Counted from the first letter of the stretch, positions 1 to 9,269 are shown. The stretch: DNA of 64,000 nt from Variovorax sp. (GCA_004210915.1 SEGS01000010.1:34075-98074), one strand, 5' to 3'. Numbers and translations are program-made. The notes: generated from the letters alone by a model not told the origin.

Positions 1-72
1 GTCGTCGAAACGACAAGATTTCACGACCGAATGCCGCTTTGTGCCCCGCGGCGGCCAGCCGTCGGGCCTCCG

Positions 73-999
73 TCAGTAACGCTCGGGCACCACCATGTCG
101 GCCGGCACCGGTTGCCGCAGGTATTCGGGATGACGTTCGCGCGCCGGCAGCGCCACCGGCGCATGCGGCACCTCGTGATAGGGCAGTTGGTCGAGCAGGT
201 GCGCGATGCAGTTGAGCCGCGCCTTCTTCTTGTCGACCGCCTGCACCACCCACCACGGCGCTTCGGGAATGTGCGTGCGTTCGAGCATCACTTCTTTCGC
301 GCGGGTGTATTCCTCCCAGCGGCGGCGGCTCTCCAGGTCCATGGGGCTCAGCTTCCACTGCTTGAGCGGATCGTGGATGCGACCGAGAAAGCGCATGTGC
401 TGCTCGTCGTCGGTGATCGAGAACCAGTATTTGATGAGCGTGATGCCCGAGCGCACCAGCATCCGCTCGAAGTCAGGCACGGTACGGAAGAACTCTTCGT
501 ACTCGTCGTCGGTGCAAAAGCCCATCACGCGCTCGACGCCGGCGCGGTTGTACCAGCTGCGGTCAAACAGCACCATCTCACCGGCCGCTGGCAAATGCGC
601 CACATAGCGCTGAAAGTACCACTGGGTGCGCTCGCGGTCGTTCGGTGCTGGCAGCGCGGCCACGCGGGCCACGCGCGGATTCAGCCGCTGCGTGATGCGC
701 TTGATGACACCGCCCTTGCCCGCGGCATCGCGGCCCTCGAACAGGATGACGACCTTCTGCTTGCTGTGCTGCACCCAGTCCTGCAGCTTGACGAGTTCAC
801 CCTGCAGCCGGAACAGCTCGGTGAAGTAGGCCTGACGCGCGGCCTTGTCGGTCGCGACAGGCGATGTGCCGTGTTCGCCATCGATGATCCGGTCTTCGAT
901 CTCCAGCTCGATCTCTTCGTCGTAGCTGTCCATCAGGTCGCGGGCGATGCGCTGCATCAGGTCGTCCTGGGCGGGGAGCGAGGAGGTCGTGAATGTCAT
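73..999 (-). CDS. ppk2: Polyphosphate kinase 2 family protein
   Basis: PPK2 enzymes move phosphate between inorganic polyphosphate and nucleotides in the cytoplasm. From the ATG at 999 the protein has 308 residues, usual for single-domain PPK2. It shows the family Walker A motif GRDAAGKGG at residues 89-97 and the Walker B/lid segment LFDRSWYNR at 144-152, followed by RVMGFC. The open frame extends 25 codons upstream, but those residues (MVARAHDNG...) look non-coding and overlap the divergent transporter gene. No strong Shine-Dalgarno precedes the ATG. Whether it prefers ADP, GDP or AMP cannot be read from the sequence; the length and motifs fit the ADP/GDP-phosphorylating classes. The family is certain, the exact start less so. 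Confidence 0.93.
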   Translation of the reverse strand: MTFTTSSLPAQDDLMQRIARDLMDSYDEEIELEIEDRIIDGEHGTSPVATDKAARQAYFTELFRLQGELVKLQDWVQHSKQKVVILFEGRDAAGKGGVIKRITQRLNPRVARVAALPAPNDRERTQWYFQRYVAHLPAAGEMVLFDRSWYNRAGVERVMGFCTDDEYEEFFRTVPDFERMLVRSGITLIKYWFSITDDEQHMRFLGRIHDPLKQWKLSPMDLESRRRWEEYTRAKEVMLERTHIPEAPWWVVQAVDKKKARLNCIAHLLDQLPYHEVPHAPVALPARERHPEYLRQPVPADMVVPERY

Positions 1000-2122
1000 G
1001 GCGACGATGCTGCCGCCGCGACATGACGGCTGTGTGACGGTCGTCACGCCGTTGTCATGTGCGCGCGCCACCATCGCCGGCTTGCCTCTTGCACCCGAAC
1101 TCCTTGCCGGCGCCTACGGTGGCGATGAAGCCGGCCTGATCTGCGGCTATCTTTTCGACGCTGCCGCGGCGGAGCCGGCGTGCGCACTCGATTCGGTCGC
1201 AGCGGCTGCGTGGCTGGACGACGACCTGCGCACCGCCGCCGGATCCGGCGCTTACCTGTGGCTGCACTTCAACCTGAGTCACACACAGGCCGAGCGCTGG
1301 TTGCTGCGCCACGCGGCGCTTTCGGACACCTTCTACGAGGCCTTGCGCGACGGCCTGCATTCAACGCGCATCGAGCGCGCCGACGACGCGCTGGTGGCGG
1401 TCATCAACGATCTGCATTTCGACTTCCGCTTCGAGCCGTCGGACATATCGACGCTGTGGATCAACGTCGGCCCGCGGCTGGTGGTCACGGCGCGCACCAA
1501 GCCGCTGCGATCGGTCGACGCCTTGCGCACGGCCGTGCGGGCGGGCGATGCGCCGCGCTCGAGCACGGAATTGCTCGAACATTTGCTGCGCACGCAGGCC
1601 GACGTGCTGGTGGCCATCGTGCGCGACGCCACCGCGCGCATCGACGGCATCGAGGACGAGTTGCTGACCGGTCGGCTCGACCACAAGCGCGCGCGGCTCG
1701 GTGAGTTGCGCCGATTGCTCGTGCGGCTGCAGCGTCTGCTGGCGCCCGAGCCGGCCGCCCTCTTCCGGCTGCTGCAAAGTCCGCCGGGCTGGATGGCAGA
1801 GCACGACGCGCTGGCGCTGCGCGGCGCCAGCGAGGAGTTCTCGGTCGTATTGCGCGACATGCAGGCGCTGCAGGAGCGCATCAAGCTGCTGCAGGAAGAG
1901 ATCGCGGCCAACGTGAACGAGGACAACAACCGCAGCCTGTTCGTGCTGACGGTGGTGACGGTGCTGGCGCTGCCGATCAACATCCTGGCAGGCCTGTTCG
2001 GCATGAACGTCGGCGGCATTCCGCTCGCGGACCACGCGCACGGGTTCTGGATCGTGGTGGCCATCGTTGCGAGCTTCACGGCCGTGGCCGCGTGGCTCGC
2101 GTTCCGGCGCAAGAAGCGCTGA
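998..2122 (+). CDS. CorA/ZntB-family divalent cation transporter
   Basis: CorA-type proteins form pentameric inner-membrane channels for Mg2+, Co2+ or Zn2+. The C-terminus has the hallmark: two hydrophobic helices joined by GMN (about residues 335-337), then VGGIP and a basic tail RRKKR. A large soluble domain with a heptad-rich stretch precedes it. GMNVGGIP and the early AGLICGYLF resemble the ZntB branch. The start is uncertain. ATG 998 has an AGGAGG 11 bases upstream but overlaps the first base pairs of the divergent ppk2; ATG 1007 and GTG 1034 are alternatives, and recognisable homology begins only about 45 residues in. The two divergent genes share a very short promoter region. Confidence 0.88.
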   Translation: MATMLPPRHDGCVTVVTPLSCARATIAGLPLAPELLAGAYGGDEAGLICGYLFDAAAAEPACALDSVAAAAWLDDDLRTAAGSGAYLWLHFNLSHTQAERWLLRHAALSDTFYEALRDGLHSTRIERADDALVAVINDLHFDFRFEPSDISTLWINVGPRLVVTARTKPLRSVDALRTAVRAGDAPRSSTELLEHLLRTQADVLVAIVRDATARIDGIEDELLTGRLDHKRARLGELRRLLVRLQRLLAPEPAALFRLLQSPPGWMAEHDALALRGASEEFSVVLRDMQALQERIKLLQEEIAANVNEDNNRSLFVLTVVTVLALPINILAGLFGMNVGGIPLADHAHGFWIVVAIVASFTAVAAWLAFRRKKR

Positions 2123-2183
2123 AGGCCTGTCGCGCTGCGCCTCGCTGCGCGCGTCATCGCACGCCAAGAAATAGAATGACGGC

Positions 2184-3038
2184 GTGACCGCCATCCTCAA
2201 CGCCGACCTGCATTGCCACTCCGTGGTCTCCGACGGCACGCTGACGCCCGAAGCACTGGCCCAACGCGCGGCCGCCAATGGCGTCGAGCTCTGGGCCCTG
2301 ACCGACCACGACGAGATTGGCGGCCAGCACCGCGCGGCCGCGGCGGCGCGCGCGAACGGCATGCGCTACCTCACGGGCACCGAGATTTCCGTCACCTTCG
2401 CCAATGAAACCGTGCACATCGTGGGGCTGGGCTTCGACCCCGATGACGCCGCGATGGCGCAAGGCCTGTACGACACGCGCGGCGGCCGTGGCAAGCGTGC
2501 ACAGGAGATGGCCGAAGGGCTGGCCAGGGTCGGCATCCATGGCGCCTACGAAGGCGCGTTGCGCTTCGTCGGCAACCCGGAGTTGATTTCGCGAACGCAT
2601 TTCGCGCGCTTCCTCGTGGAGAGCGGTGCCTGCAAGGACACCTACGAGGTCTTTCGCAAGTACCTGACCGAAGGCAAGCCCGGCTATGTGCCGCACCGCT
2701 GGGCCAGCCTGAAGGACGCCGTGCAGTGGATCACCGCGGCCCAGGGTGTGGCGGTGATCGCGCACCCCGGGCGCTACAAGTTCACCGCGAACGAGGAGTA
2801 CGCGCTCTTTGTCGAATTCCAGTCGCACGGCGGCAAGGCGATCGAGGTCGTCACCGGCAGCCACACGCCGGCCGAGTACGTCGAGTACGCCGACAAGGCG
2901 CTGGAGTTCGGCTTCGCCGCCTCGCGTGGCAGCGACTTCCACAGCCCGGAAGAGAGCCGCTGCGATCTCGGCAAGTTGCCACCGCTGCCCGGCGCGTTGA
3001 CGCCGGTGTGGGACCTGCTCGACCATCGCATTCAGTGA
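2184..3038 (+). CDS. PHP-domain phosphoesterase (RNase AM / TrpH-like)
   Basis: The PHP domain binds a trinuclear metal centre and cleaves phosphoester bonds; the E. coli relative (YciV, RNase AM) trims RNA 5' ends and hydrolyses 3',5'-nucleotide bisphosphates. Metal-binding motifs are visible in order: DLHCHSVVSDG near the N-terminus, LTDHDEI about 30 residues later, IAHPGRY in the second half and GSDFH near the end. The protein has 284 residues, normal for the family. The start is GTG 2184; a nearby ATG at 2176 runs into a stop after three codons. Its stop overlaps the GTG of the next gene, suggesting translational coupling. It heads a five-gene rightward run that ends with trpS. Confidence 0.9.
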   Translation: MTAILNADLHCHSVVSDGTLTPEALAQRAAANGVELWALTDHDEIGGQHRAAAAARANGMRYLTGTEISVTFANETVHIVGLGFDPDDAAMAQGLYDTRGGRGKRAQEMAEGLARVGIHGAYEGALRFVGNPELISRTHFARFLVESGACKDTYEVFRKYLTEGKPGYVPHRWASLKDAVQWITAAQGVAVIAHPGRYKFTANEEYALFVEFQSHGGKAIEVVTGSHTPAEYVEYADKALEFGFAASRGSDFHSPEESRCDLGKLPPLPGALTPVWDLLDHRIQ

Positions 3039-4009
3039 CCGAGAGCGTGCGCCCCGGTGCCGACGACACGTCTGCTGCGCTCGCGAACGCACGCGCGGCC
3101 GCCAAGGCCACGCGCGATCGTGAATCGGAACGCATCCTGGCCGGCATCGGCCTCGTGCTGCTGGCCACGGCCTGCTTCGCGACGCTCGACACGGCCAGCA
3201 AGTTCTCGACGGCCAGCGTGCCGATCCTGATGGCGGTGTGGTTCCGCTATGCCTTTCAGGCCGTGGCGACGACGGCGGTGCTGCTGCCCCTGCATGGCAC
3301 GCGCTTGTTGCAGACGCGGCATCCGCGTTACCACTTGCTGCGCGGCGCGTTGCTGCTGGCCTCCACCGTCCTGGCCTTTCTGAGCCTTCGCTACATGCCG
3401 CTTGCAGAGTTCACCTCGATCCTGCTGATCGCGCCGCTGGTGGTCACGCTGCTCGCGGCCACGACACTCAAGGAGCAGGTGTCGCCGTTGCGCTGGTCGC
3501 TGGTGGCCGGCGGCTTCATCGGCACGCTGGTGATCCTGCGACCCGGCGGTGCAGCCTTCAGTTGGGCGATCGTGCTGCCGCTCTGCCTGGTGCTCACCAA
3601 CGCGTGGTTCCAGGTGCTGACCAGCAAGCTCGCACGGACCGAGGACCCGCTCACCATGCACTTCTACACGGGCTGGGTGGGCGCGCTGCTCTCGGCGCTG
3701 GCGCTGCCCTTCGTGTGGACCGCGTTGCCGTCGTGGCATTGGTGGGCGCTGCTGTGCCTGATCGGCTTCATGGGCACGGTGGGCCACTTCCTGCTGATCC
3801 TCGCTTACCAGCGGGCGCCGGCCTCGACGCTCACGCCCTACATTTACGCCCAGATCGCCTTCGCGATGGTCGGCGGCTGGCTCATGTTCTCGCATGTGCC
3901 CGACCGCTTCTCGCTCATCGGCATGGCACTCATCGCCGTCTGCGGCGCGGCGGGCGCATGGCTCACCGTGCGCGAGCGCCGCGTCCCCATCGAACCCGCC
4001 GAATCCTGA
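3035..4009 (+). CDS. DMT superfamily transporter (EamA family)
   Basis: EamA proteins are ten-helix inner-membrane exporters or permeases built from two homologous halves; the substrate cannot be told from sequence. The 324-residue product shows about ten hydrophobic segments, an early charged pair WFRYAFQ typical of the first EamA repeat, and a second repeat beginning near the middle. The start is taken as GTG 3035, whose bases overlap the stop of the preceding gene (GTGA, 4 bp), which also explains the lack of a spaced ribosome site. A 35-residue polar, alanine-rich N-terminal segment precedes the first helix. The open frame continues far upstream inside the PHP gene, but that part is a shadow. 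Confidence 0.88.
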   Translation: MTESVRPGADDTSAALANARAAAKATRDRESERILAGIGLVLLATACFATLDTASKFSTASVPILMAVWFRYAFQAVATTAVLLPLHGTRLLQTRHPRYHLLRGALLLASTVLAFLSLRYMPLAEFTSILLIAPLVVTLLAATTLKEQVSPLRWSLVAGGFIGTLVILRPGGAAFSWAIVLPLCLVLTNAWFQVLTSKLARTEDPLTMHFYTGWVGALLSALALPFVWTALPSWHWWALLCLIGFMGTVGHFLLILAYQRAPASTLTPYIYAQIAFAMVGGWLMFSHVPDRFSLIGMALIAVCGAAGAWLTVRERRVPIEPAES

Positions 4010-4021
4010 AGGAACATACGC

Positions 4022-4657
4022 ATGGCCCAGTATTTCGAAGTCCATCCCGAAAACCCGCAGCAGCGCTTGCTCAAACAGGCGGTGGCGCTGCTCGCGCGCG
4101 GCGAGGTCGTTGCCGTGCCCACCGATTCGAGCTACGCGCTGGCCTGCCATCTGGACGACAAGGACGCGGTCGACAAACTGCGCCGCATCCGGCAGGTCGA
4201 CGACAAGCATCACCTGACGCTGCTCTGCAGGGACCTGAGCGAGCTGGCGAACTACGCACGCGTCGACAACCGGCAGTACCGGCTGCTCAAGGCCGCCACG
4301 CCGGGGCCCTACACCTTCCTGCTTGAAGCCACCAAGGAAGTGCCGCGGCGCGTGAGCCACCCCCAGCGCAAGACCATCGGCCTGCGCGTGCCCGACCACA
4401 AGGTGCTGTGCGAGCTGCTCACCCTGCATGGCGCACCGCTGCTGGCGACCACGCTGATTGCGCCGGGCGAAACCGAGGCGCTGAACGATGCCCAAAACAT
4501 CCGCGAGCGTTTCGAAAAACAGATCGGCGCCGTCATCGACGCAGGCGCCTGCGCGTCGGAGCCGACCACCGTGGTCGACCTGACGCCGATGGGCGACGGC
4601 GACGAACCACTCATCGTGCGGCAAGGCCGCGGTTCGCTGGCGCTGCTGGGACTCTGA
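4022..4657 (+). CDS. YciO-like protein of the Sua5/YciO/YrdC family
   Basis: This family holds threonylcarbamoyl-AMP synthases used to make t6A in ANN-decoding tRNAs; the YciO branch is related, with a less certain physiological role. The protein has 211 residues, close to E. coli YciO. It shows the family sequence VAVPTDSSYAL near residue 30, then PGPYTFLL and RKTIGLRVPDH, and a C-terminal RQGRGSLALLG. The ATG at 4022 lies 12 bases after the exporter stop with GAAGGA just upstream. No SUA5 C-terminal domain is present. It sits between the EamA gene and the site-2 protease in a same-strand run. Confidence 0.87.
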   Translation: MAQYFEVHPENPQQRLLKQAVALLARGEVVAVPTDSSYALACHLDDKDAVDKLRRIRQVDDKHHLTLLCRDLSELANYARVDNRQYRLLKAATPGPYTFLLEATKEVPRRVSHPQRKTIGLRVPDHKVLCELLTLHGAPLLATTLIAPGETEALNDAQNIRERFEKQIGAVIDAGACASEPTTVVDLTPMGDGDEPLIVRQGRGSLALLGL

Positions 4658-4686
4658 CGCGCCGGGTCGTCTGAGACAATCGACGG

Positions 4687-5358
4687 GTGGACATCTCCAA
4701 CGTCATTCAAACCATCCTCATCTACGCCTTGCCGGTGATCTTCGCGATCACGGTGCATGAGGCAGCCCACGGTTACGTGGCGCGTTATCTGGGCGACAAC
4801 ACGGCCTACGTGATGGGACGGGTCACGCTCAATCCGGTGAAACACATCGATCCCATTGGCACCATCCTGATGCCGCTGTTGCTGTTTTTCGCCACCTCCG
4901 GCGCGTTCCTTTTCGGCTATGCCAAGCCGGTGCCGGTCAACTTCGGGCGTTTGCGCAACCCCAAGCGCGACATGATCTGGGTGGCACTCGCCGGGCCGGC
5001 CTCCAACTTCATCATGGCCATCCTGTGGGCGCTGTTGCTGGTCGGGCTGGTCGCCAGCGGCGTGGATGAAACCTTTTTCATCAAGATGGCGCAGGGCGGT
5101 GTACTGGTCAACCTCGTGATGTGGGCCTTCAACCTGTTCCCGCTGCCGCCACTGGACGGCGGCCGTGTGCTCGCCGGCGTATTGCCACGCGGTGCGGCGC
5201 AGGACTTCCTTGCGCGCATCGAGCCCTTCGGCTTCTTCATCGTGATGGGCCTGGTGCTCCTGGGCATCGTGAGCACCTACTGGCTCCGGCCACTCATGGG
5301 CTTCGGCTACGACGCCATCAACCTCCTGATCACGCCCCTGACCGCCTTGCTGCGCTGA
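4687..5358 (+). CDS. Site-2 protease family membrane metallopeptidase (M50)
   Basis: Site-2 proteases cleave substrates within the membrane using a zinc ion. HEAAH at residues 24-28 is the zinc-binding HExxH motif, and NLFPLPPLDGG at 149-159 supplies the conserved aspartate of the NPxPPLDGG-type motif. The 223-residue protein is a compact, multi-helix form with no PDZ domain, unlike RseP, so it belongs to the small M50B-like group. The start codon is GTG 4687, preceded by a short gap after the YciO-like gene. The natural substrate is unknown. Both catalytic motifs are intact, so it should be active. Confidence 0.88.
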   Translation: MDISNVIQTILIYALPVIFAITVHEAAHGYVARYLGDNTAYVMGRVTLNPVKHIDPIGTILMPLLLFFATSGAFLFGYAKPVPVNFGRLRNPKRDMIWVALAGPASNFIMAILWALLLVGLVASGVDETFFIKMAQGGVLVNLVMWAFNLFPLPPLDGGRVLAGVLPRGAAQDFLARIEPFGFFIVMGLVLLGIVSTYWLRPLMGFGYDAINLLITPLTALLR

Positions 5359-5373
5359 CCCCCCGAGTTCCCC

Positions 5374-6699
5374 ATGTCATCGACCTCTTCAGCGCCAACG
5401 CGCTTTCTCACCGGCATCACCACCACCGGCACGCCGCACCTGGGCAACTACGTGGGCTCGGTGCGGCCATCGGTGCGCTTCAGCCAACGCGCCGACGTGC
5501 AGAGCTTCTACTTCCTGGCCGACTACCACGCGCTGATCAAGGTCGGCGAGCCGGCGCGCATCCAGCGCTCGACGCTCGAGATCGCAGCGACATGGCTGGC
5601 CTGCGGGTTGGACCCGGAGCGCGTCACCTTCTACCGCCAGTCCGATATTCCAGAGATTCCGGAACTGACGTGGCTCCTCACCTGCGTGACTGGCAAGGGC
5701 GTGCTGAACCGCGCGCATGCCTACAAGGCACAGGTTGACAAGAACGCGGCCCGCGGCGAAGACCCCGACGCCGACGTGACGGCCGGCCTCTTCATGTACC
5801 CGGTGCTGATGGGCGCCGACATCCTGATGTTCAACGCGCACAAGGTGCCGGTGGGACGCGACCAGGTCCAGCACATCGAGATGGCACGCGACATGGCGCA
5901 ACGCTTCAACCACCTGTATGGCGAGCACTTCACGCTGCCTGAAGCCGAGATTGACGAGGCCGTCGCCACCTTGCCCGGCCTCGATGGCCGGAAGATGAGC
6001 AAGAGCTACGACAACACGATCCCGCTGTTCACGCCGCGCGCTCCCTTGCAAAAACTCATCGCGGGCATCGTGACCGATTCGCGCGCGCCCGGCGAACCCA
6101 AGGACACCGAAGGCTCGGCGCTGTTCCAGATCTACCAGGCGTTCGCGGACACTGACGAAACCACCGCGCTTCGCAAAGCCTACGCCGAGGGCATTGCCTG
6201 GGGCGATGCGAAGCAGATGCTTTTCGAGCGCATCGACCGCGAAGTCGCGCCGATGCGCGCGCACTACGAGGCACTGATCAACGATCCGGCCCGGATCGAG
6301 AAGATCCTGCTGGCCGGCGCGGACAAGGCACGTGCGCAATCCGTCCCGTTCATCGGGCGCTTGCGGCAGGCCGTCGGCTTGCGCCCACTGAGTGCGCCCG
6401 CCAGCGCTGCGAGCGGCAAGGCCGCCAAGGTGGCGCTCCCCACGTTCAAGCAATACCGCGAGCGCGAAGACGGCCGCTTCTACTTCAAGCTGCTGGCGGC
6501 CGATGGCGCCCTGCTGCTGCAAAGCCGGGGCTTTGTCGCGCCGCAGGAAGCCGGCGCGGCCATCGCCGCGCTCCAGCAACAGGGCGGTGCGGCCGTGAAG
6601 GCACTGGCCGCGCAACTCGAACCCCTCCACAATGAGGACGTGCAGGCCGTGGAGGATGCACTGGCGGCCTTGGCCCATGCGGCCAGCGTCGCCGGATAG
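5374..6699 (+). CDS. trpS: Tryptophan--tRNA ligase with C-terminal extension
   Basis: This class I aminoacyl-tRNA synthetase charges tRNA-Trp. The HIGH-type signature appears as TPHLGN at residues 20-25, and the KMSKS loop is exact at 207-211. The catalytic and anticodon-binding core ends near residue 345, about the length of the E. coli enzyme (334 residues). Here a further tail of about 95 residues follows, containing [17 protein letters not shown] and LLQSRGF, which resembles a DUF1508/YegP-like fold. The gene follows the site-2 protease by 15 bases with the ATG at 5374, and is followed by a large inverted repeat at 6721-6754. Identity is certain; the role of the tail is unknown. Confidence 0.97.
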   Translation: MSSTSSAPTRFLTGITTTGTPHLGNYVGSVRPSVRFSQRADVQSFYFLADYHALIKVGEPARIQRSTLEIAATWLACGLDPERVTFYRQSDIPEIPELTWLLTCVTGKGVLNRAHAYKAQVDKNAARGEDPDADVTAGLFMYPVLMGADILMFNAHKVPVGRDQVQHIEMARDMAQRFNHLYGEHFTLPEAEIDEAVATLPGLDGRKMSKSYDNTIPLFTPRAPLQKLIAGIVTDSRAPGEPKDTEGSALFQIYQAFADTDETTALRKAYAEGIAWGDAKQMLFERIDREVAPMRAHYEALINDPARIEKILLAGADKARAQSVPFIGRLRQAVGLRPLSAPASAASGKAAKVALPTFKQYREREDGRFYFKLLAADGALLLQSRGFVAPQEAGAAIAALQQQGGAAVKALAAQLEPLHNEDVQAVEDALAALAHAASVAG

Positions 6700-6720
6700 G
6701 GTGATCCAGGGGATGATTTC

Positions 6721-6754
6721 GCGCCGACGATAAAAATCGAACGACTGTCGGCGC
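6721..6754. repeat. Inverted repeat between trpS and the response regulator
   Basis: GCGCCGAC at 6721-6728 is repeated exactly as GTCGGCGC at 6747-6754, separated by 18 AT-richer bases. It could form a hairpin that ends trpS transcription, although no T-run follows directly, or an operator for the response regulator gene that begins at 6778. The perfect 8 bp arms are seen directly; the function is inference. Confidence 0.5.
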
Positions 6755-6777
6755 ATCGAACAGTACAAAGTAAAATC

Positions 6778-7383
6778 ATGAGCATCTACGTTATCGACGA
6801 CCACCCCCTGATGCGCGACGCCATCGTGATGGTGCTGCGGCGGCTGAAGCCGGCAGAGAACATCATCGAACTGGAGCGGCTCGACAAATTGGCCGCTGCC
6901 GTCAAGCAGCACGGTGCGCCGCAGCTGTTCTGCCTCGACCTGAAGTTGCCCGACACCACCGGCTGCTCCGGCGTGATCGCGGTCAAGCAGATCTATCCGG
7001 ATGTGCCGATCGCGGTCTACTCGGCGTCGCCGGCGTCGGACATGGAAGAGGCCTGCATCGAGGCGGGCGCCGATACCTACATCGAGAAATCGGCCGGCTC
7101 GGCAGAGCTGACCGCGGCACTGCGCGGCCTGCTGATGGCCGACTCGGAATCCGAGGAGCCGGTCGCCGCCGCCACGGGCAAGTTGTCGAAGCGCCAGACG
7201 CAGTTGATCGCGATGCTCGACAAGGGCATGAGCAACCGCGATATCGCGACCGATCTGGAGATCAGCGAGCACACGGTGAAAGTGCACCTCTGGCGCCTGT
7301 TCCGCCGGCTGGGTGTGAAAAGCCGGACCCAGGCGCTGCACCACGCCCGCACCAACGGGCTGCTCTCCTCGAGTTCGAGCTAG
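6778..7383 (+). CDS. LuxR-type (NarL/FixJ) response regulator
   Basis: This is a two-domain DNA-binding response regulator of 201 residues. The receiver domain spans about residues 1-120, with the acidic pair in VIDDHP near the N-terminus, phospho-acceptor D54 in FCLDLKLPD, and a conserved lysine in YIEKSAG. A LuxR helix-turn-helix occupies about 138-195, with the typical LSKRQTQ...SNRDIA...SEHTVKVHLWRLFRRLGVKSR pattern. It converges on the sensor kinase gene at 7417-8853, only 33 bases away, so the two probably form a system. The inverted repeat just upstream may be part of its promoter. The signal sensed is unknown. Confidence 0.92.
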   Translation: MSIYVIDDHPLMRDAIVMVLRRLKPAENIIELERLDKLAAAVKQHGAPQLFCLDLKLPDTTGCSGVIAVKQIYPDVPIAVYSASPASDMEEACIEAGADTYIEKSAGSAELTAALRGLLMADSESEEPVAAATGKLSKRQTQLIAMLDKGMSNRDIATDLEISEHTVKVHLWRLFRRLGVKSRTQALHHARTNGLLSSSSS

Positions 7384-7416
7384 TCCCGGCCCGGCCCGCG
7401 CGCACGGCTGGGCGCG

Positions 7417-8853
7417 CTAGCCGACCGCGCCGGAGATCCGGGTCTGCGCCTGCGACTCGTCGGCGTCGTGCAGCGCAACCCGGAACACACTGCCGCGCCC
7501 CAGCTTCGACCGCACACTGACCGGGTGGCCGAGCGCATGCGACAGGCGCGCGACGATGGCCAGGCCCAAGCCGAAGCCGTCCGACGTGCCGGAGTGGTCG
7601 GCCACCTTGTAGAACTCCAGGAAGACGTCGCGCAGGTGTTCGCGCGCAATTCCGATACCGGTGTCCCAGACCTCGACGCGCAAGCCGTTGCGGGTCTGGC
7701 GTGATGCCAGCAGGATGCCGCCTTCGGCCGTGTACTTGATGGCGTTGGCCAGCAAGTTGCCCAGCATGCGGCGCACCCGGATGGGATCGGTCAGCACCGT
7801 GCCGGACGCCACGTGCACGCTGAACTTCAGGCCCTTGGCTTCCGCAACCGGCCGGTACTGAAGTTCCAGATCGTGCAGCAGTTGGCCGACCTCAACCCGC
7901 TCGATGTGCAGCCGTACCTGCCCCGAATCGATGCGCGCCAGGTCGAACAGGGAATCGAACAGCGCGTTGACCGCGTGGGTCGCGCGGACGATCTTCGGCG
8001 CGATTTCCTGCACCAGTTCCGGCTCGTTGCGCAGCCAGTCGGCGTAGAGCGAGAGCGCCAGCACCGGCTGCCGCATGTCATGCGCAGCGCTGGCGAGAAA
8101 GCGGTTCTTCATGGCCACGGCCGACACCGCTGCCTGCCGCTGCTGCGTCAGGGAGTTGATCAGGATGTGGTTATGAAACAGCAGCTCGAAGCTGTTGCGC
8201 GCAGTCTCGTGGATGCGGCGACCCGCACGCAGCAACAGGAACCAGTGCAGCATTGGCAGCAGCAGGAAGCCGTAGTGGAAATGCGGTCGTTCGAAATCAA
8301 GTTCGATCACGCGAAAAATCACCGCCGCCACCATCGCGATGAACAGGGTGTTGACATAGCGCAGGAGCAAGGGCGGGTGCAACGACAGGCCGTTGAGCGG
8401 GAAGGTCGCCACGCCGGCCACGATCAGCCAGCTCATGAACTGGTTGACCAGGGGTGCGCGCTCGAAAAAGATCAGGATGGACACGCCCCAGACGAAGGCA
8501 CTGCCTGCCCACAGAATGCTGTAGCGCTCGATGAATTGTTCTTGCGCGACGGAATCCTTGTCCGCATAGCGCAAGGCATAAACTCTTTCGCCCCAGATGC
8601 GCCATCCGGTGGCACCGAGTCCCAGCGCAAGCCAGCAAATCAGTTGCCAGGCGGGCACGTGTCCCCAGCTGAGCCCGACCATGGCCGGCATCAGAAGCGC
8701 GGCGAGCAGGTAGGACCCACGGGCGGCCCGCATCAGGCTGCGGATCAGTTCGCCGCGGACCCACGGTTCGGCTTCGTCGGCGGAGGCCGGCGCGGGCGTC
8801 AAACTGGCGAACGACGAGTTCCCGAGTCCTGCAAACGACGAATTGCCAATCAT
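7417..8853 (-). CDS. Membrane sensor histidine kinase
   Basis: This is a 478-residue inner-membrane kinase. About six hydrophobic helices lie between residues 45 and 210, then a short linker and the HisKA domain with the autophosphorylation site H258 in SAAHDMRQP. The ATP-binding domain follows, with GNLLANAIKY (N box), DTGIGI (G1) and GFGLGLAI (G2). No receiver domain is attached, so phosphate should go to a separate regulator, most simply the adjacent convergent LuxR-type protein. The N-terminus is odd: IGNSSFAGL is followed at once by GNSSFASL, a short tandem duplication just after the start codon. The stimulus is unknown. Confidence 0.93.
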   Translation of the reverse strand: MIGNSSFAGLGNSSFASLTPAPASADEAEPWVRGELIRSLMRAARGSYLLAALLMPAMVGLSWGHVPAWQLICWLALGLGATGWRIWGERVYALRYADKDSVAQEQFIERYSILWAGSAFVWGVSILIFFERAPLVNQFMSWLIVAGVATFPLNGLSLHPPLLLRYVNTLFIAMVAAVIFRVIELDFERPHFHYGFLLLPMLHWFLLLRAGRRIHETARNSFELLFHNHILINSLTQQRQAAVSAVAMKNRFLASAAHDMRQPVLALSLYADWLRNEPELVQEIAPKIVRATHAVNALFDSLFDLARIDSGQVRLHIERVEVGQLLHDLELQYRPVAEAKGLKFSVHVASGTVLTDPIRVRRMLGNLLANAIKYTAEGGILLASRQTRNGLRVEVWDTGIGIAREHLRDVFLEFYKVADHSGTSDGFGLGLAIVARLSHALGHPVSVRSKLGRGSVFRVALHDADESQAQTRISGAVG

Positions 8854-8989
8854 GGCGCTCTGTCCTCTGTCGTTGGGGCCAAGGAAAAAGAGGGCCGCTG
8901 GTGGGCGCCTCCGAAAAGTCGTCGATCTTAGCGGCGTTGACCTCTACAGCAGCCGTGCGTTTGTACGGGCTGACCGCGCACCCACGCGC

Positions 8990-9178
8990 TCAGTGGGCCG
9001 AAAGGTACTTGAGGAGGACACCGAAGGCCACGCCCAGGACGATCGTCAGGATGATCCCCTTCCAGGGAATGGACTTGGGCAGTGGTTCAAGGGGTTGGCG
9101 GGTCGACTCGAACGCCGCATAGCCGGTGTCGGGCTTGTCTTTCGACCAGTCGTAGAAGTTGTCGCGTTCGGTGTTCAC
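8990..9178 (-). CDS. Small single-span membrane protein, function unknown
   Basis: A 62-residue product reads from GTG 9178. It has a polar N-terminal half (NTERDNFYDWSKD...) and one hydrophobic helix near the C-terminus (IILTIVLGVAFGVLLKYL), giving a tail-anchored topology. The open frame continues upstream of 9178, but those residues are basic and unlike a protein start. It lies upstream of the histidine kinase on the same strand, separated by 136 bases, and downstream of the tRNA-Ser terminator. Composition and codon use look protein-like, but I do not recognise a family. Confidence 0.6.
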   Translation of the reverse strand: MNTERDNFYDWSKDKPDTGYAAFESTRQPLEPLPKSIPWKGIILTIVLGVAFGVLLKYLSAH

Positions 9179-9239
9179 TAAGCCATTATGCTTACTTTTT
9201 AACCTTCGTTCGACATTTAAAACCGGGACACGGACAGGC

Positions 9240-9263
9240 AAAAAAAATAGCCCCGTAAGGGGC
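9240..9263 (-). terminator. Rho-independent terminator after tRNA-Ser
   Basis: Read on the minus strand, GGCCCC, the loop TTAC and GGGGCT form a stem that is followed by A and a run of eight T residues. It lies 7 bases past the CCA end of tRNA-Ser, so it should end the serS/tRNA transcript. Confidence 0.88.
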
Positions 9264-9269
9264 CATTTC

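Noticed and set aside
1..72. Possible hairpin GTCGTCGAAACGAC at the window edge
   Set aside because: The stem is short, no T-run follows, and the upstream gene is outside the window, so a terminator cannot be supported.
5389..7344. 651-codon minus-strand frame across trpS and the response regulator
   Set aside because: It has no recognisable domains, is rich in Arg/His/Gln, and lies antisense to two well-supported genes.
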